A stretch of 64,000 nt of DNA from positions 62,001 through 126,000 of the forward strand of contig NZ_AYKG01000023.1 in the NCBI RefSeq assembly GCF_003788585.1, given 5' to 3'. The position numbers and the translations under genes were made by a program. Shown piece after piece: positions 45,011-54,694 of this stretch. The first letter of the stretch is position 1. Each line of letters opens with the position of its first letter. A model generated the notes under the pieces. The model ran no database searches and was not told the origin of the DNA. It was given only the letters and a program-made list of their open reading frames with translations. Origin of the DNA: Salinisphaera japonica YTM-1 (GTDB lineage Bacteria > Pseudomonadota > Gammaproteobacteria > Nevskiales > Salinisphaeraceae).

Positions 45011-46090
45011 ATGAAATCATCACGTTTTACCCGATGGGTCACGACCGGGGCGATCGCCGGTCTGACCGGGTTGGCACTCTCGGGCTGCGGTTTGATCTAC
45101 AAGCCCGTGGGCCATACGCTCAATCACTACAGTCTCGACGAGATCGTGCCCTATGCGTTGGGCAGTGGTGATCTTGACCTGGCTGCCTGTGGCACCGGCA
45201 TGGGCCTGAATCAGCTGGGCGGCAGCTTCTCACGCGTGATAAACCGCCCGGCGCGCTTGATGATCGTGACCAACACCACCGCCTCGTTCTGTTCGGAAAT
45301 GCAGGCACAGAAATATCACCTGTTGGTACAGCGCAACCTGCATAACGGCAACACGGATGTCGCCCAGGACAACCGTATCGTGGCCCAGCGCTGGGAGCGG
45401 CTGACCGCACTTCGTCGTTATCAGGTCTACAACGACACGGTCGAAGCCTATGGAGAAATCGGCGCGGAAAAATGCCCGAATCTATCCAACGAGCTGGGCA
45501 CCGATCAGGACGAGTTCGTCTATCTGACCGGCGTGCTGGTGGGCGTGCAGGGCCTGCTCAACGATATTCAGGCGAATTCATCGGTGGGTATCCCGCAGAA
45601 CGTGGCCGCCAAGGCCGGGCGTGCATCTGAGTGCATCGACAACATCAAGTGGTGGGGCGTGCCCAAGGCCCTGGAAGCCGTGGTGTGGCTGTCGGTGCCG
45701 GGTAATGCGCCGCAAGACGCGGATCCATGGGCCCAGCTTCGCCAGGCCTCAGCCCAGGGCAAGCAGGCCGGCATCGCCTTGCCAGCCATGCTTTACGCGC
45801 TGGCCGCCTATGGCCAGTCAGACACGGCCAGGGAGAAAGAAGCCATCAAGATGGTGGCCGATATCTACAACGCCTATGACCCGGGCCAGAAGCCGGACGA
45901 TCGCGACGAGGACAACGCTGCGGCCCAGTATCTGCTCTTGAATCAGATTGCCTACAACGAAGCGCTTTATCTGTCGGATCGAATCTGGATCGACGATGAA
46001 GGGCATCGTACGCCGCTCGTGGCGCTGGGCAGCTTCCCGGGTGAGGGTGGAGCCACCCAGGAGATCGATGCCGATAGTTATCTGAACTGA
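45011..46090 (+). CDS. Lipoprotein of unknown function closing the envelope module
   Basis: A 359-residue lipoprotein. Signal peptide with lipobox LSGC (Cys26). The remainder is mainly helical, with segments such as VPYALGSGDLDLAACGTGMGLNQLGGSF, QAQKYHLLVQRNLHNGNTDVAQDNRIVAQRWERLTALRRYQVYNDTV and WWGVPKALEAVVWLSVPG. There are three or four cysteines in the mature part. It resembles TRAP-associated TatT-like lipoproteins in outline, but I cannot assign it. It lies directly after the OmpW-like gene and ends with a terminator, next to repeat copy B. Outer-membrane anchored partner of the OmpW-like channel is a plausible inference. Confidence 0.75.
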   Translation: MKSSRFTRWVTTGAIAGLTGLALSGCGLIYKPVGHTLNHYSLDEIVPYALGSGDLDLAACGTGMGLNQLGGSFSRVINRPARLMIVTNTTASFCSEMQAQKYHLLVQRNLHNGNTDVAQDNRIVAQRWERLTALRRYQVYNDTVEAYGEIGAEKCPNLSNELGTDQDEFVYLTGVLVGVQGLLNDIQANSSVGIPQNVAAKAGRASECIDNIKWWGVPKALEAVVWLSVPGNAPQDADPWAQLRQASAQGKQAGIALPAMLYALAAYGQSDTAREKEAIKMVADIYNAYDPGQKPDDRDEDNAAAQYLLLNQIAYNEALYLSDRIWIDDEGHRTPLVALGSFPGEGGATQEIDADSYLN

Positions 46091-46111
46091 CCGGCTCTCG
46101 GTGCGCAAACG

Positions 46112-46145
46112 AAAAAGGCCCGCTGAAGATCAGCGGGCCTTTTTT
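46112..46145. terminator. Terminator after the envelope module lipoprotein
   Basis: AAAAAGGCCCGCTGA (46112-46126), loop AGA, TCAGCGGGCCTTTTT (46130-46144). Its T-arm touches the left end of repeat copy B. Confidence 0.92.
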
Positions 46146-46428
46146 GGTTCATCGCAGATTAGCGCCACGCCACGCCGCGCAGGCGAATCGTCCGCAAAGA
46201 ACGCAAATGAGCGCAAATAACGTGCGATATGGCATCGAAGTGACTCGCGCAGCCCGAACGCGTGCGCGCTGAACGTAGGTTATCCCGAAAGACGTCTTTC
46301 ATGGGCCTTCATCGCCAACTTGATTCGCAGGAATAGCGCGTAATCACCATGGCCTGTGGTCTTTATTTGCGTTTTATTCGCGTTTATTTGCGAACTGTCA
46401 TTCTTGAATCCCGGTAATCTGCGAAGGA
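46146..46428 (+). repeat. MITE-like 280-bp element, copy B
   Basis: The sequence runs from GGTTCATCGCAGAT to ATCTGCGAAGGA and aligns with the reverse complement of 35370-35648 along its length, by eye more than four fifths identical. It lies 40 bp from the clpB stop. Left-half words GTCCGCAAAGAACGCAAAT and GAGCGCAAATAA pair with right-half words TTATTTGCG, TTATTCGCG and TTTATTTGCGAAC. The centre holds the perfect palindrome GAAAGACGTCTTTC (46287-46300). No coding frame is credible; no transposase gene is nearby. Confidence 0.85.
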
Positions 46429-46467
46429 CTTTTCCTGGCGTCGTTATATACGGCTTGATCAGCGCTA

Positions 46468-49059
<2,592 letters not shown>

Positions 49060-49118
49060 AGTGTTCAACCCTTGTCAGATACGGCCATGACGCCGCACGT
49101 GATCTATCGATGTTCTAT

Positions 49119-49146
49119 TAATAGGACCATGCGCAAACAATTCAAC
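49119..49146 (-). promoter_or_regulatory. Possible heat-shock (sigma-32-like) promoter of clpB
   Basis: On the minus strand GTTGAAT, 13 bases, TCCTATTA resembles CTTGAAA-N13-CCCCATNT. It lies 60-90 bp upstream of the clpB start. The match is partial, but heat-shock control of clpB is usual. Confidence 0.45.
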
Positions 49147-49275
49147 CACTGTTTGAAACATCGTCTAAAAGCCCGGCGCGACACGCTGCTACACTGAGCG
49201 GTCTGGCGTCTCGGTTGCCGCGTACCCGCGCACCAACGCCGCTATTCTTTGCGCTGTTTTTTATCGAGGCTGTTC

Positions 49276-50022
49276 ATGACGAACCCCTACGCCGATCCGG
49301 ATTTCATGGCAAGCGACGATGCGCGCCCGCTGCGAATCCTGTCGGAATACATCGAACCCCGGGCCCGGCTGTTGAATCTGAACGTCCACAACGGGCTGAT
49401 CTTCTGGGGCTCGGCGCGCCTGAAGACACCGGAAGGCCCGGATGTATCCTCGCAAGTGGACTACTACGGCCAGGCCCGGGATCTGGCGGCGCGCATGATG
49501 CGCTGGACCATGGACAGCCACGCCGAGTCACAGCAGTACTATGTCTGTACCGGCGGTGGCCCGGGCATCATGGAGGCCGCCAACCGCGGCGCTGCGGACG
49601 TGAACCCGGCCCGTTCAATGGGCCTGAACATCGAGCTTCCGCATGAACAGGGCACCAACGCCTGGGTCCATGAGTCGCTGAACTTCGACTTCCATTATTT
49701 CTTCATGCGCAAGTTCTGGTTCATGAACATCGCCAAGGCGTTGATCATCTTCCCGGGCGGCTTCGGAACGATGGACGAGCTGTTCGAGATGCTCACGCTC
49801 ATCCAAACCGGCAAGCAACCCAGGATTCCGGTGGTGCTCTACGGCAAGTCGTTCTGGGAGCGCCTGATCGATTTCTCGGTGTTCGCCGACCACGGGCTCA
49901 TCAGCCAGGGTGATCTGGATCTGTTCTATCAGGCCGAAGACGTGGACGATGCCTATGGCTTTCTGACCGAGGCTCTGGGCGATTGCCCGGTCGAAACCAA
50001 GCGGCGTCGTGTGGGCAGCTAG
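49276..50022 (+). CDS. LOG family protein (TIGR00730-like Rossmann-fold)
   Basis: A 248-residue Rossmann-fold protein with both LOG signatures, GGGPGIMEAANRGA (nucleotide loop) and PGGFGTMDELFE (active site). LOG proteins hydrolyse nucleoside 5'-monophosphates and include plant cytokinin-activating enzymes; bacterial members of this long form (N-terminal FWGSARLKTPEGP extension) are commonly annotated as 5'-nucleotide nucleosidase/LOG. The start at 49276 (MTNPYADPDFM) is preferred; the longer frame from 49249 has no homology. It converges on the TIGR04282 gene after only 6 bp. Confidence 0.88.
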   Translation: MTNPYADPDFMASDDARPLRILSEYIEPRARLLNLNVHNGLIFWGSARLKTPEGPDVSSQVDYYGQARDLAARMMRWTMDSHAESQQYYVCTGGGPGIMEAANRGAADVNPARSMGLNIELPHEQGTNAWVHESLNFDFHYFFMRKFWFMNIAKALIIFPGGFGTMDELFEMLTLIQTGKQPRIPVVLYGKSFWERLIDFSVFADHGLISQGDLDLFYQAEDVDDAYGFLTEALGDCPVETKRRRVGS

Positions 50023-50028
50023 CCGTGC

Positions 50029-50703
50029 TCACGCGCTGACGAGTCGTGGCCGCAGGCCGGGCATGATGGCACCGCGCAGCAGCCGCGCCCGTTGGTCACG
50101 CGGCTGGGCGCACCAGTCGCGATAGTCATCGATATCGCGCATCGACGGGCCTTCACGCCAGCTTAGCGCCCGGGCCTGCATGGCCGCGCGCGTCTGGCGG
50201 GCGACTCGTGGCGTGCTCCAGGCGATACCCTGAAAAACGCCGCGAGGCGTATGACGCCCGCCGATCAGCCAGTAGCCGCCGTCGTGCGTCGGGGCCATGA
50301 GCATATCGATCGTCTCGTCCAACCGGGCCAGCACGTCGGCCAGCGGCAGGCGCGCGAGATCGGGTTGATCGGTGCCGATCACCACCGCGCCGGCGCCGCG
50401 CCGTTGGTTCTGTCTAAGCGCATGGGCCATGCGCCGACCCAGATCGCCGCCTGATTGACGCATACGCGAACAGCCATAACGCCGCGCCAGGCGAGTAAAC
50501 AGTGGGTGACGCGTATCGGGCGCACAGGCCAGCACCACGCGCCCCGGCGCCTGGCGCGTGGCGTGGGCGATGACCTGCTCGGTCATGGCCTGATAACAGC
50601 GCGCCGCCAGCACGGGCCCGACGTGGCGGGCCAGGCGGGTCTTGCAGCGCCCCGGTTCGGGTGCCTTGGCAAACACGATGACGACGGGCTGGGCAACGGG
50701 CAT
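50029..50703 (-). CDS. TIGR04282-type glycosyltransferase-fold protein
   Basis: A 224-residue protein with the TIGR04282 pattern VVIVFAKAPEPGRCKTRLA at the N-terminus, then VVIGTDQPDL and PTHDGGYWLIGGRHTP, a GT-A-like nucleotide-binding fold related to CofC and MobA. Members sit in many pathways and no substrate is known. The ATG at 50703 is chosen; the open frame upstream runs antisense through the tRNA-Ala gene and has no homology. No clear ribosome-binding site is seen. Confidence 0.8.
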   Translation of the reverse strand: MPVAQPVVIVFAKAPEPGRCKTRLARHVGPVLAARCYQAMTEQVIAHATRQAPGRVVLACAPDTRHPLFTRLARRYGCSRMRQSGGDLGRRMAHALRQNQRRGAGAVVIGTDQPDLARLPLADVLARLDETIDMLMAPTHDGGYWLIGGRHTPRGVFQGIAWSTPRVARQTRAAMQARALSWREGPSMRDIDDYRDWCAQPRDQRARLLRGAIMPGLRPRLVSA

Positions 50704-50805
50704 GGCGCGATCCGGGCGGCAGGGCGGGATGATGTGTCCCAAGGGGTTGGCAACAGAAACAAGCCTGCTATCATACGCAGCTCGTTCGCCGCGGTGGACG
50801 ATCTC

Positions 50806-50881
<76 letters not shown>

Positions 50882-50887
50882 GAACGC

Positions 50888-50917
50888 AAAGGACTCGGCC
50901 ATGCCGGGTCCTTTTTT
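50888..50917 (+). terminator. Terminator after tRNA-Ala
   Basis: AAAGGACTCGGC and GCCGGGTCCTTT form a 12-bp stem with one mismatch, followed by T's. Confidence 0.88.
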
Positions 50918-51028
50918 ATGCCTGGTTTATGTAAGCACAAACGTGTCTCATACAAATGGCGCAATGACACGCAGGCCGGGCCTGCGTAACTTTGCTCGCC
51001 AATCGGGCATAATTTCATTCGGGGCGCC

Positions 51029-52006
51029 ATGTCGACACCGCGCGATCAACAGGATCTGGCGATCTATGTCGCGTGGTTATCGTATGTGGGTGGCCATACG
51101 CAGGCCGATATCGCCCAGCGGCTGTCGCTCTCACGAGCCAAGGTACATCGCTTGATCGGCGAGGCCCACGACGCCGGTTTCGTGCATGTCTTCATCGACC
51201 GATCGCCGCAGGCGCTCGTCGATCAGGAGGATCGCCTGATCGCACGTTACGGGCTGACTCAATGTGTGCTCGTGCCCGATGTCAGAGCCCCGGGTGATAC
51301 GGCCAACAACACCGTGGCCATTGGTTCAGCGGCCGCGCAGTATGTGCATAAGCGCCTGGCAAGCGGCGAAGTGCGCGCGCTTGGGGTGTCCTGGGGGCGC
51401 TCGCTGGCCGAGATGACGCGTCAGCTGCCGCGCGAGTCCTATCCTGATCTGTCGATTGTCTCGTTGATGGGCAGCCTGACTCAGCGGGCCGCCATCAATC
51501 CGTTCGATGTGGTCTATCGTCTGGCCGAGATCACGGGCGGGCAGGGGTTCTTCCTGCCCGTGCCGTTCATCGCCGATACCGTGGCTGATCGCGGGGTATT
51601 ACTGGCCCAGCGCAGCGTGGTCGATGCGCTGGCGCGTGCACGCGCGGTGGATCTTTGTGTGGTGGGTATTGCTGCCATGAAGGCCGACCAGCCGATCTTT
51701 CGCAGCGAGCGAGGGCTGTTGGCCGATGGCGCACGTGACGAGCTGATGGCCAGCGGCTGCGTGGCTGAGGTGGTCGGGCATTTTCTCGATGCGCAAGGGC
51801 GCCTGGTGGATCACCCGATCAATCGCCGAACCATCGGACTATCGTTTGCCGAGCTGGTCCAGCAGAACGTGCTGGCCGTTGTTGCCGGGGCCCACAAGGC
51901 CGCCGCCATCCATGCTGTGTTGCAAAGCGGGCTGGTCGATCGGCTGATCATCGACGCGCCGGCCGCCGATGCCCTCGAGCGCCTGGCCGCCGAGCAGCCG
52001 GCATGA
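51029..52006 (+). CDS. SorC/DeoR-family sugar-responsive regulator
   Basis: A 325-residue protein. The N-terminal helix-turn-helix (YVGGHTQADIAQRLSLSRAKVHRLIGEA, residues about 20-55) is followed by a SorC sugar-phosphate-binding domain (about 65-320) with GVSWGRSLAEM, SIVSLMGSL, CVVGIAAM and AVVAGAHKAAAIHAVL. SorC proteins bind a sugar phosphate and control adjacent catabolic genes. The stop overlaps the next gene by 4 bp (ATGA), so it is co-expressed with the class II aldolase, its likely target pathway. It starts about 110 bp after the tRNA terminator. Confidence 0.88.
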   Translation: MSTPRDQQDLAIYVAWLSYVGGHTQADIAQRLSLSRAKVHRLIGEAHDAGFVHVFIDRSPQALVDQEDRLIARYGLTQCVLVPDVRAPGDTANNTVAIGSAAAQYVHKRLASGEVRALGVSWGRSLAEMTRQLPRESYPDLSIVSLMGSLTQRAAINPFDVVYRLAEITGGQGFFLPVPFIADTVADRGVLLAQRSVVDALARARAVDLCVVGIAAMKADQPIFRSERGLLADGARDELMASGCVAEVVGHFLDAQGRLVDHPINRRTIGLSFAELVQQNVLAVVAGAHKAAAIHAVLQSGLVDRLIIDAPAADALERLAAEQPA

Positions 52007-52671
52007 CGAGCCCGACCCACGAAATCGTCGCGGCCATGCGCACGCTGGATCGAAAAGGGCTGAACCGGGGTGCTTCCGGCAATATCAGCCTGCGCTGCCG
52101 GGATGCGGGCGACGGTTTCTGGATCACGCCGTCGGGCATACCGGCCACCGAGCTTACCGCCGACGACATCGTACGCGTGGATAGCAGCAGCCACGTGCAT
52201 GGTCGGTGGCGTGCCTCCAGCGAGTGGCGCTTTCATCGCGACGTACTGGCCGCCCGGGCCGATATATCGGCGCTCGTGCACACCCATTCGATCCACGCGA
52301 CCGCGTTCGCGATCTGTCGACAGCCGATACCGGCGGCTCACTATATGGTGGCAGCCGCCGGCGGGGCCGCAATTCCGTGCGCCGGTTATGCCGTGTTCGG
52401 CAGTCAGGCGTTGTCGGAATCCATCGTTACCGCGCTTGGCGCGCGCTATCAGGCTTGTCTGATGTCCAATCACGGCATGCTGGCTGGTGGGCCGAGCCTG
52501 GCGCGCGCGCTATGGCTGGCCGAAGAAGTTGAAACCCTGGCTCATCAATACGCCTTGGCCTGTCAGATCGGCCGGCCGGCGATACTTGACGCGGCGGCGA
52601 TGAACGCCGTGCAGGCGGGGTTTGCCGGGTACGGGCCGGGATCGACAACCCATGCGGAGCCGAGCGAATGA
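52003..52671 (+). CDS. Class II aldolase/adducin-family protein (fuculose-phosphate aldolase-like)
   Basis: A 222-residue aldolase of the AraD/FucA family. Zinc ligands and catalytic residues are visible: glycine-rich GASGNISLR, the acid in SSEWRFHRDV, His pair in LVHTHSIHATA and His in MSNHGMLAGG. These are the ligands of L-fuculose-1-phosphate aldolase. The substrate is a sugar phosphate of unknown kind. It overlaps the SorC gene by 4 bp and stands alone otherwise: no kinase or transporter for the sugar is next to it, although a porin follows 278 bp downstream. Confidence 0.86.
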   Translation: MTSPTHEIVAAMRTLDRKGLNRGASGNISLRCRDAGDGFWITPSGIPATELTADDIVRVDSSSHVHGRWRASSEWRFHRDVLAARADISALVHTHSIHATAFAICRQPIPAAHYMVAAAGGAAIPCAGYAVFGSQALSESIVTALGARYQACLMSNHGMLAGGPSLARALWLAEEVETLAHQYALACQIGRPAILDAAAMNAVQAGFAGYGPGSTTHAEPSE

Positions 52672-52862
52672 CGCTATGGCCGGATAAGACAGGCGCATGT
52701 CCATCGACAGCTCGGCACGTTAGACGGATTGCTGATACGTCTTGTGGCCGGCGACTTCTATTATCGCGGTGTGCTTGTAGATATGTATGTACTAAACAAG
52801 TTTATTGCAAGCACGTCAGTCCGGTCGCGTTACGTGTCGAAGCGCATCACGACCGCGAGAAA

Positions 52863-52889
52863 GACGTGTGGCGATCAACCACACACGTC
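52863..52889. promoter_or_regulatory. Long inverted repeat upstream of the OprD-like porin
   Basis: GACGTGTGG, seven bases, CCACACACGTC: a 9-bp inverted repeat with two extra bases in one arm, 61 bp before the porin start, suggesting a repressor site. The 278-bp gap before the porin also contains an AT-rich stretch near 52775-52805 that may hold the promoter. Confidence 0.4.
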
Positions 52890-52949
52890 GAAGGGGCAGA
52901 ACGACAGCGCTCGTTCACACATGAAAAACTAGCCAAGCAGGAGGACATC

Positions 52950-54581
52950 GTGAACGTACACGATTCGAAGGGGGGACGATGGGCAGGCGCCGGTCGATAC
53001 GGGGTATCGGTTCCAGCGCTGACTATCGCTGTGGTTGTGTCGAGTTTCGGCGCCAGTGCGGTGGCCCAGACCCCCGCCACCGATCAAACCGATGTGCCGG
53101 ATGATGCGCCCGCACAAGCGCTGACGTTTCCGGAAATGTTCGAGCGCGAAGTCGTACGCGGCTCGGAAGTTCACGGCCGTGTCGGGATCTATGATTTCCG
53201 CCGTTGGCACGATACCAACCAGCCGTATCCCGGCCAGCCGGACACCGGTGACGACTTCAACAACGAAAACACCAATTACGGCGCCCAGATCGGTATTCAG
53301 ACCGGTCGTATCTACGGCTTCTCTGCCGGCGCCGAGTTTGTCTACTCCGGCGGCTTTTACGGCAACAACGATGCCGGTACACGACTGAACTGTGTGCTGG
53401 CCTGTGGCGATGAAATCTCCGAGCTCACACAGGGCTATCTTCAGTTCAACAGTTACGGCACGCAGATTCGCGCCGGTCGGCAACTGTTGAACACGCCGCT
53501 TGCCGCCTCGGACCAGTTCACCTTCAAACCCCGTTCGTTCAGTGGCGTGAGCGGAACGATCCGGCCCTTGCAGACCGTACGCCGCCTGCAACAGTCACCC
53601 GGTGACCTGGCACAGGGCGACGCCACGGAGGCCAGCACCTTTGGCCCGCAGGTGACGCGTTCACGCATCGCCGATACGCAGAACTACGAAACCGATCAGT
53701 ACCTGCCGTTCGCGATGGGCGCCGAGACGATGGATATTCCCGAATGGCAGCTCGTGGGCGCCAAGATCGATCGGTACGCATCGCGTTTCAACAACGATAA
53801 CTTTCGCTCGGACAACCGTTATTTCACCGACGTGGACGGTTTCTGGATGGTCGGCACGACGTTTCGAAACGTCTGGTCCGGCGGCCAGGTCATCGGCCAG
53901 TATTATCACTATCGTTTTCAGCAGACCGTATCTTCGGATTACGGCGAGATTGGATACATGGCCCCTGAGTTCGGCGAGGGCGCCAGTGCCTGGGCGCCGT
54001 ATGTCCGCGTGCAGGCGAGTGCGTCATACAACGCCGACGAACAGCGGGTGCCCCAGGGCATCGACAATCAGATCTACGGTCTGAAAACCGGTATTCGCTC
54101 GTCCGAGGTCGGGTTTTCGGTCTTCGGTACGTTCTCGCCCGTGAACAAGGGCTCGTTCAACAACGGCCAGACTTTGAACCCCTATACCGATCTGTCCGGC
54201 GTGTTCTACACCGACACCATGAACAACGGCATACAGAACTTCGGCCCGGGTTGGGGCGCCGGCGTGCGCTTTGATTTCACCCCGTCGGACAATCTGGCCA
54301 TGTATGCCCGCTATGTGAAGTACAAGGCCGAATTCGGTCATTACCATGACTTCTATTTCTCGGGTGGGCCGAACAACCAGATCACGGATGATTCCTTCAC
54401 CGGGGAACTGGTGCGTAATCAGTACAGTGACGGCATTGGTATCGGCCTGACTTATGACTTGGGCGGGTTGTGGCATCAGCTGGCCGGCCTCAAGCTCAAT
54501 AACAACCTGGGTATCACGCGCTACGATGAAAACGCAGAGGATTTCTACGACAATCGTCTGCGGTTGTATTACCAGTTCTGA
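52950..54581 (+). CDS. OprD-family outer-membrane porin
   Basis: A 543-residue barrel protein. Signal peptide to about residue 40 (SVPALTIAVVVSSFGASAVAQ). OprD-type features are present: GSEVHGRVGIYDFRRW, YGAQIGIQTGRIYGFSAGAEFVYSG, QIRAGRQLLNTPLAASDQF, GFWMVGTTFRNVW, and the terminal YYQF with a final Phe. OprD porins admit basic amino acids, peptides or small aromatic and organic acids. The GTG start at 52950 has a strong GGAGG at 52940-52944. It lies between the SorC-aldolase pair and zwf, so it could serve sugar entry, but that is only inferred from position. Confidence 0.85.
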   Translation: MNVHDSKGGRWAGAGRYGVSVPALTIAVVVSSFGASAVAQTPATDQTDVPDDAPAQALTFPEMFEREVVRGSEVHGRVGIYDFRRWHDTNQPYPGQPDTGDDFNNENTNYGAQIGIQTGRIYGFSAGAEFVYSGGFYGNNDAGTRLNCVLACGDEISELTQGYLQFNSYGTQIRAGRQLLNTPLAASDQFTFKPRSFSGVSGTIRPLQTVRRLQQSPGDLAQGDATEASTFGPQVTRSRIADTQNYETDQYLPFAMGAETMDIPEWQLVGAKIDRYASRFNNDNFRSDNRYFTDVDGFWMVGTTFRNVWSGGQVIGQYYHYRFQQTVSSDYGEIGYMAPEFGEGASAWAPYVRVQASASYNADEQRVPQGIDNQIYGLKTGIRSSEVGFSVFGTFSPVNKGSFNNGQTLNPYTDLSGVFYTDTMNNGIQNFGPGWGAGVRFDFTPSDNLAMYARYVKYKAEFGHYHDFYFSGGPNNQITDDSFTGELVRNQYSDGIGIGLTYDLGGLWHQLAGLKLNNNLGITRYDENAEDFYDNRLRLYYQF

Positions 54582-54694
54582 GCGTGACCGGCGTCCGTCT
54601 TGTCCGGGTCGGCATCGCCGGCTCTGGACAGGACGAGAATGACGGCGGGTATACTCGGCCGCTGATCAATTAAACCGAACAAGAGAGAGACGCC

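Noticed and set aside
35670-46090. Genomic island of foreign origin
   Set aside because: Genes have the same GC-rich codon use as the rest of the window, and no integrase, tRNA junction or phage gene is present; only the flanking repeats are suggestive.
54582-54694. HexR operator upstream of zwf
   Set aside because: No TGTAAT-WWW-ATTACA-like palindrome is present; only loose inverted repeats of GC-rich words.
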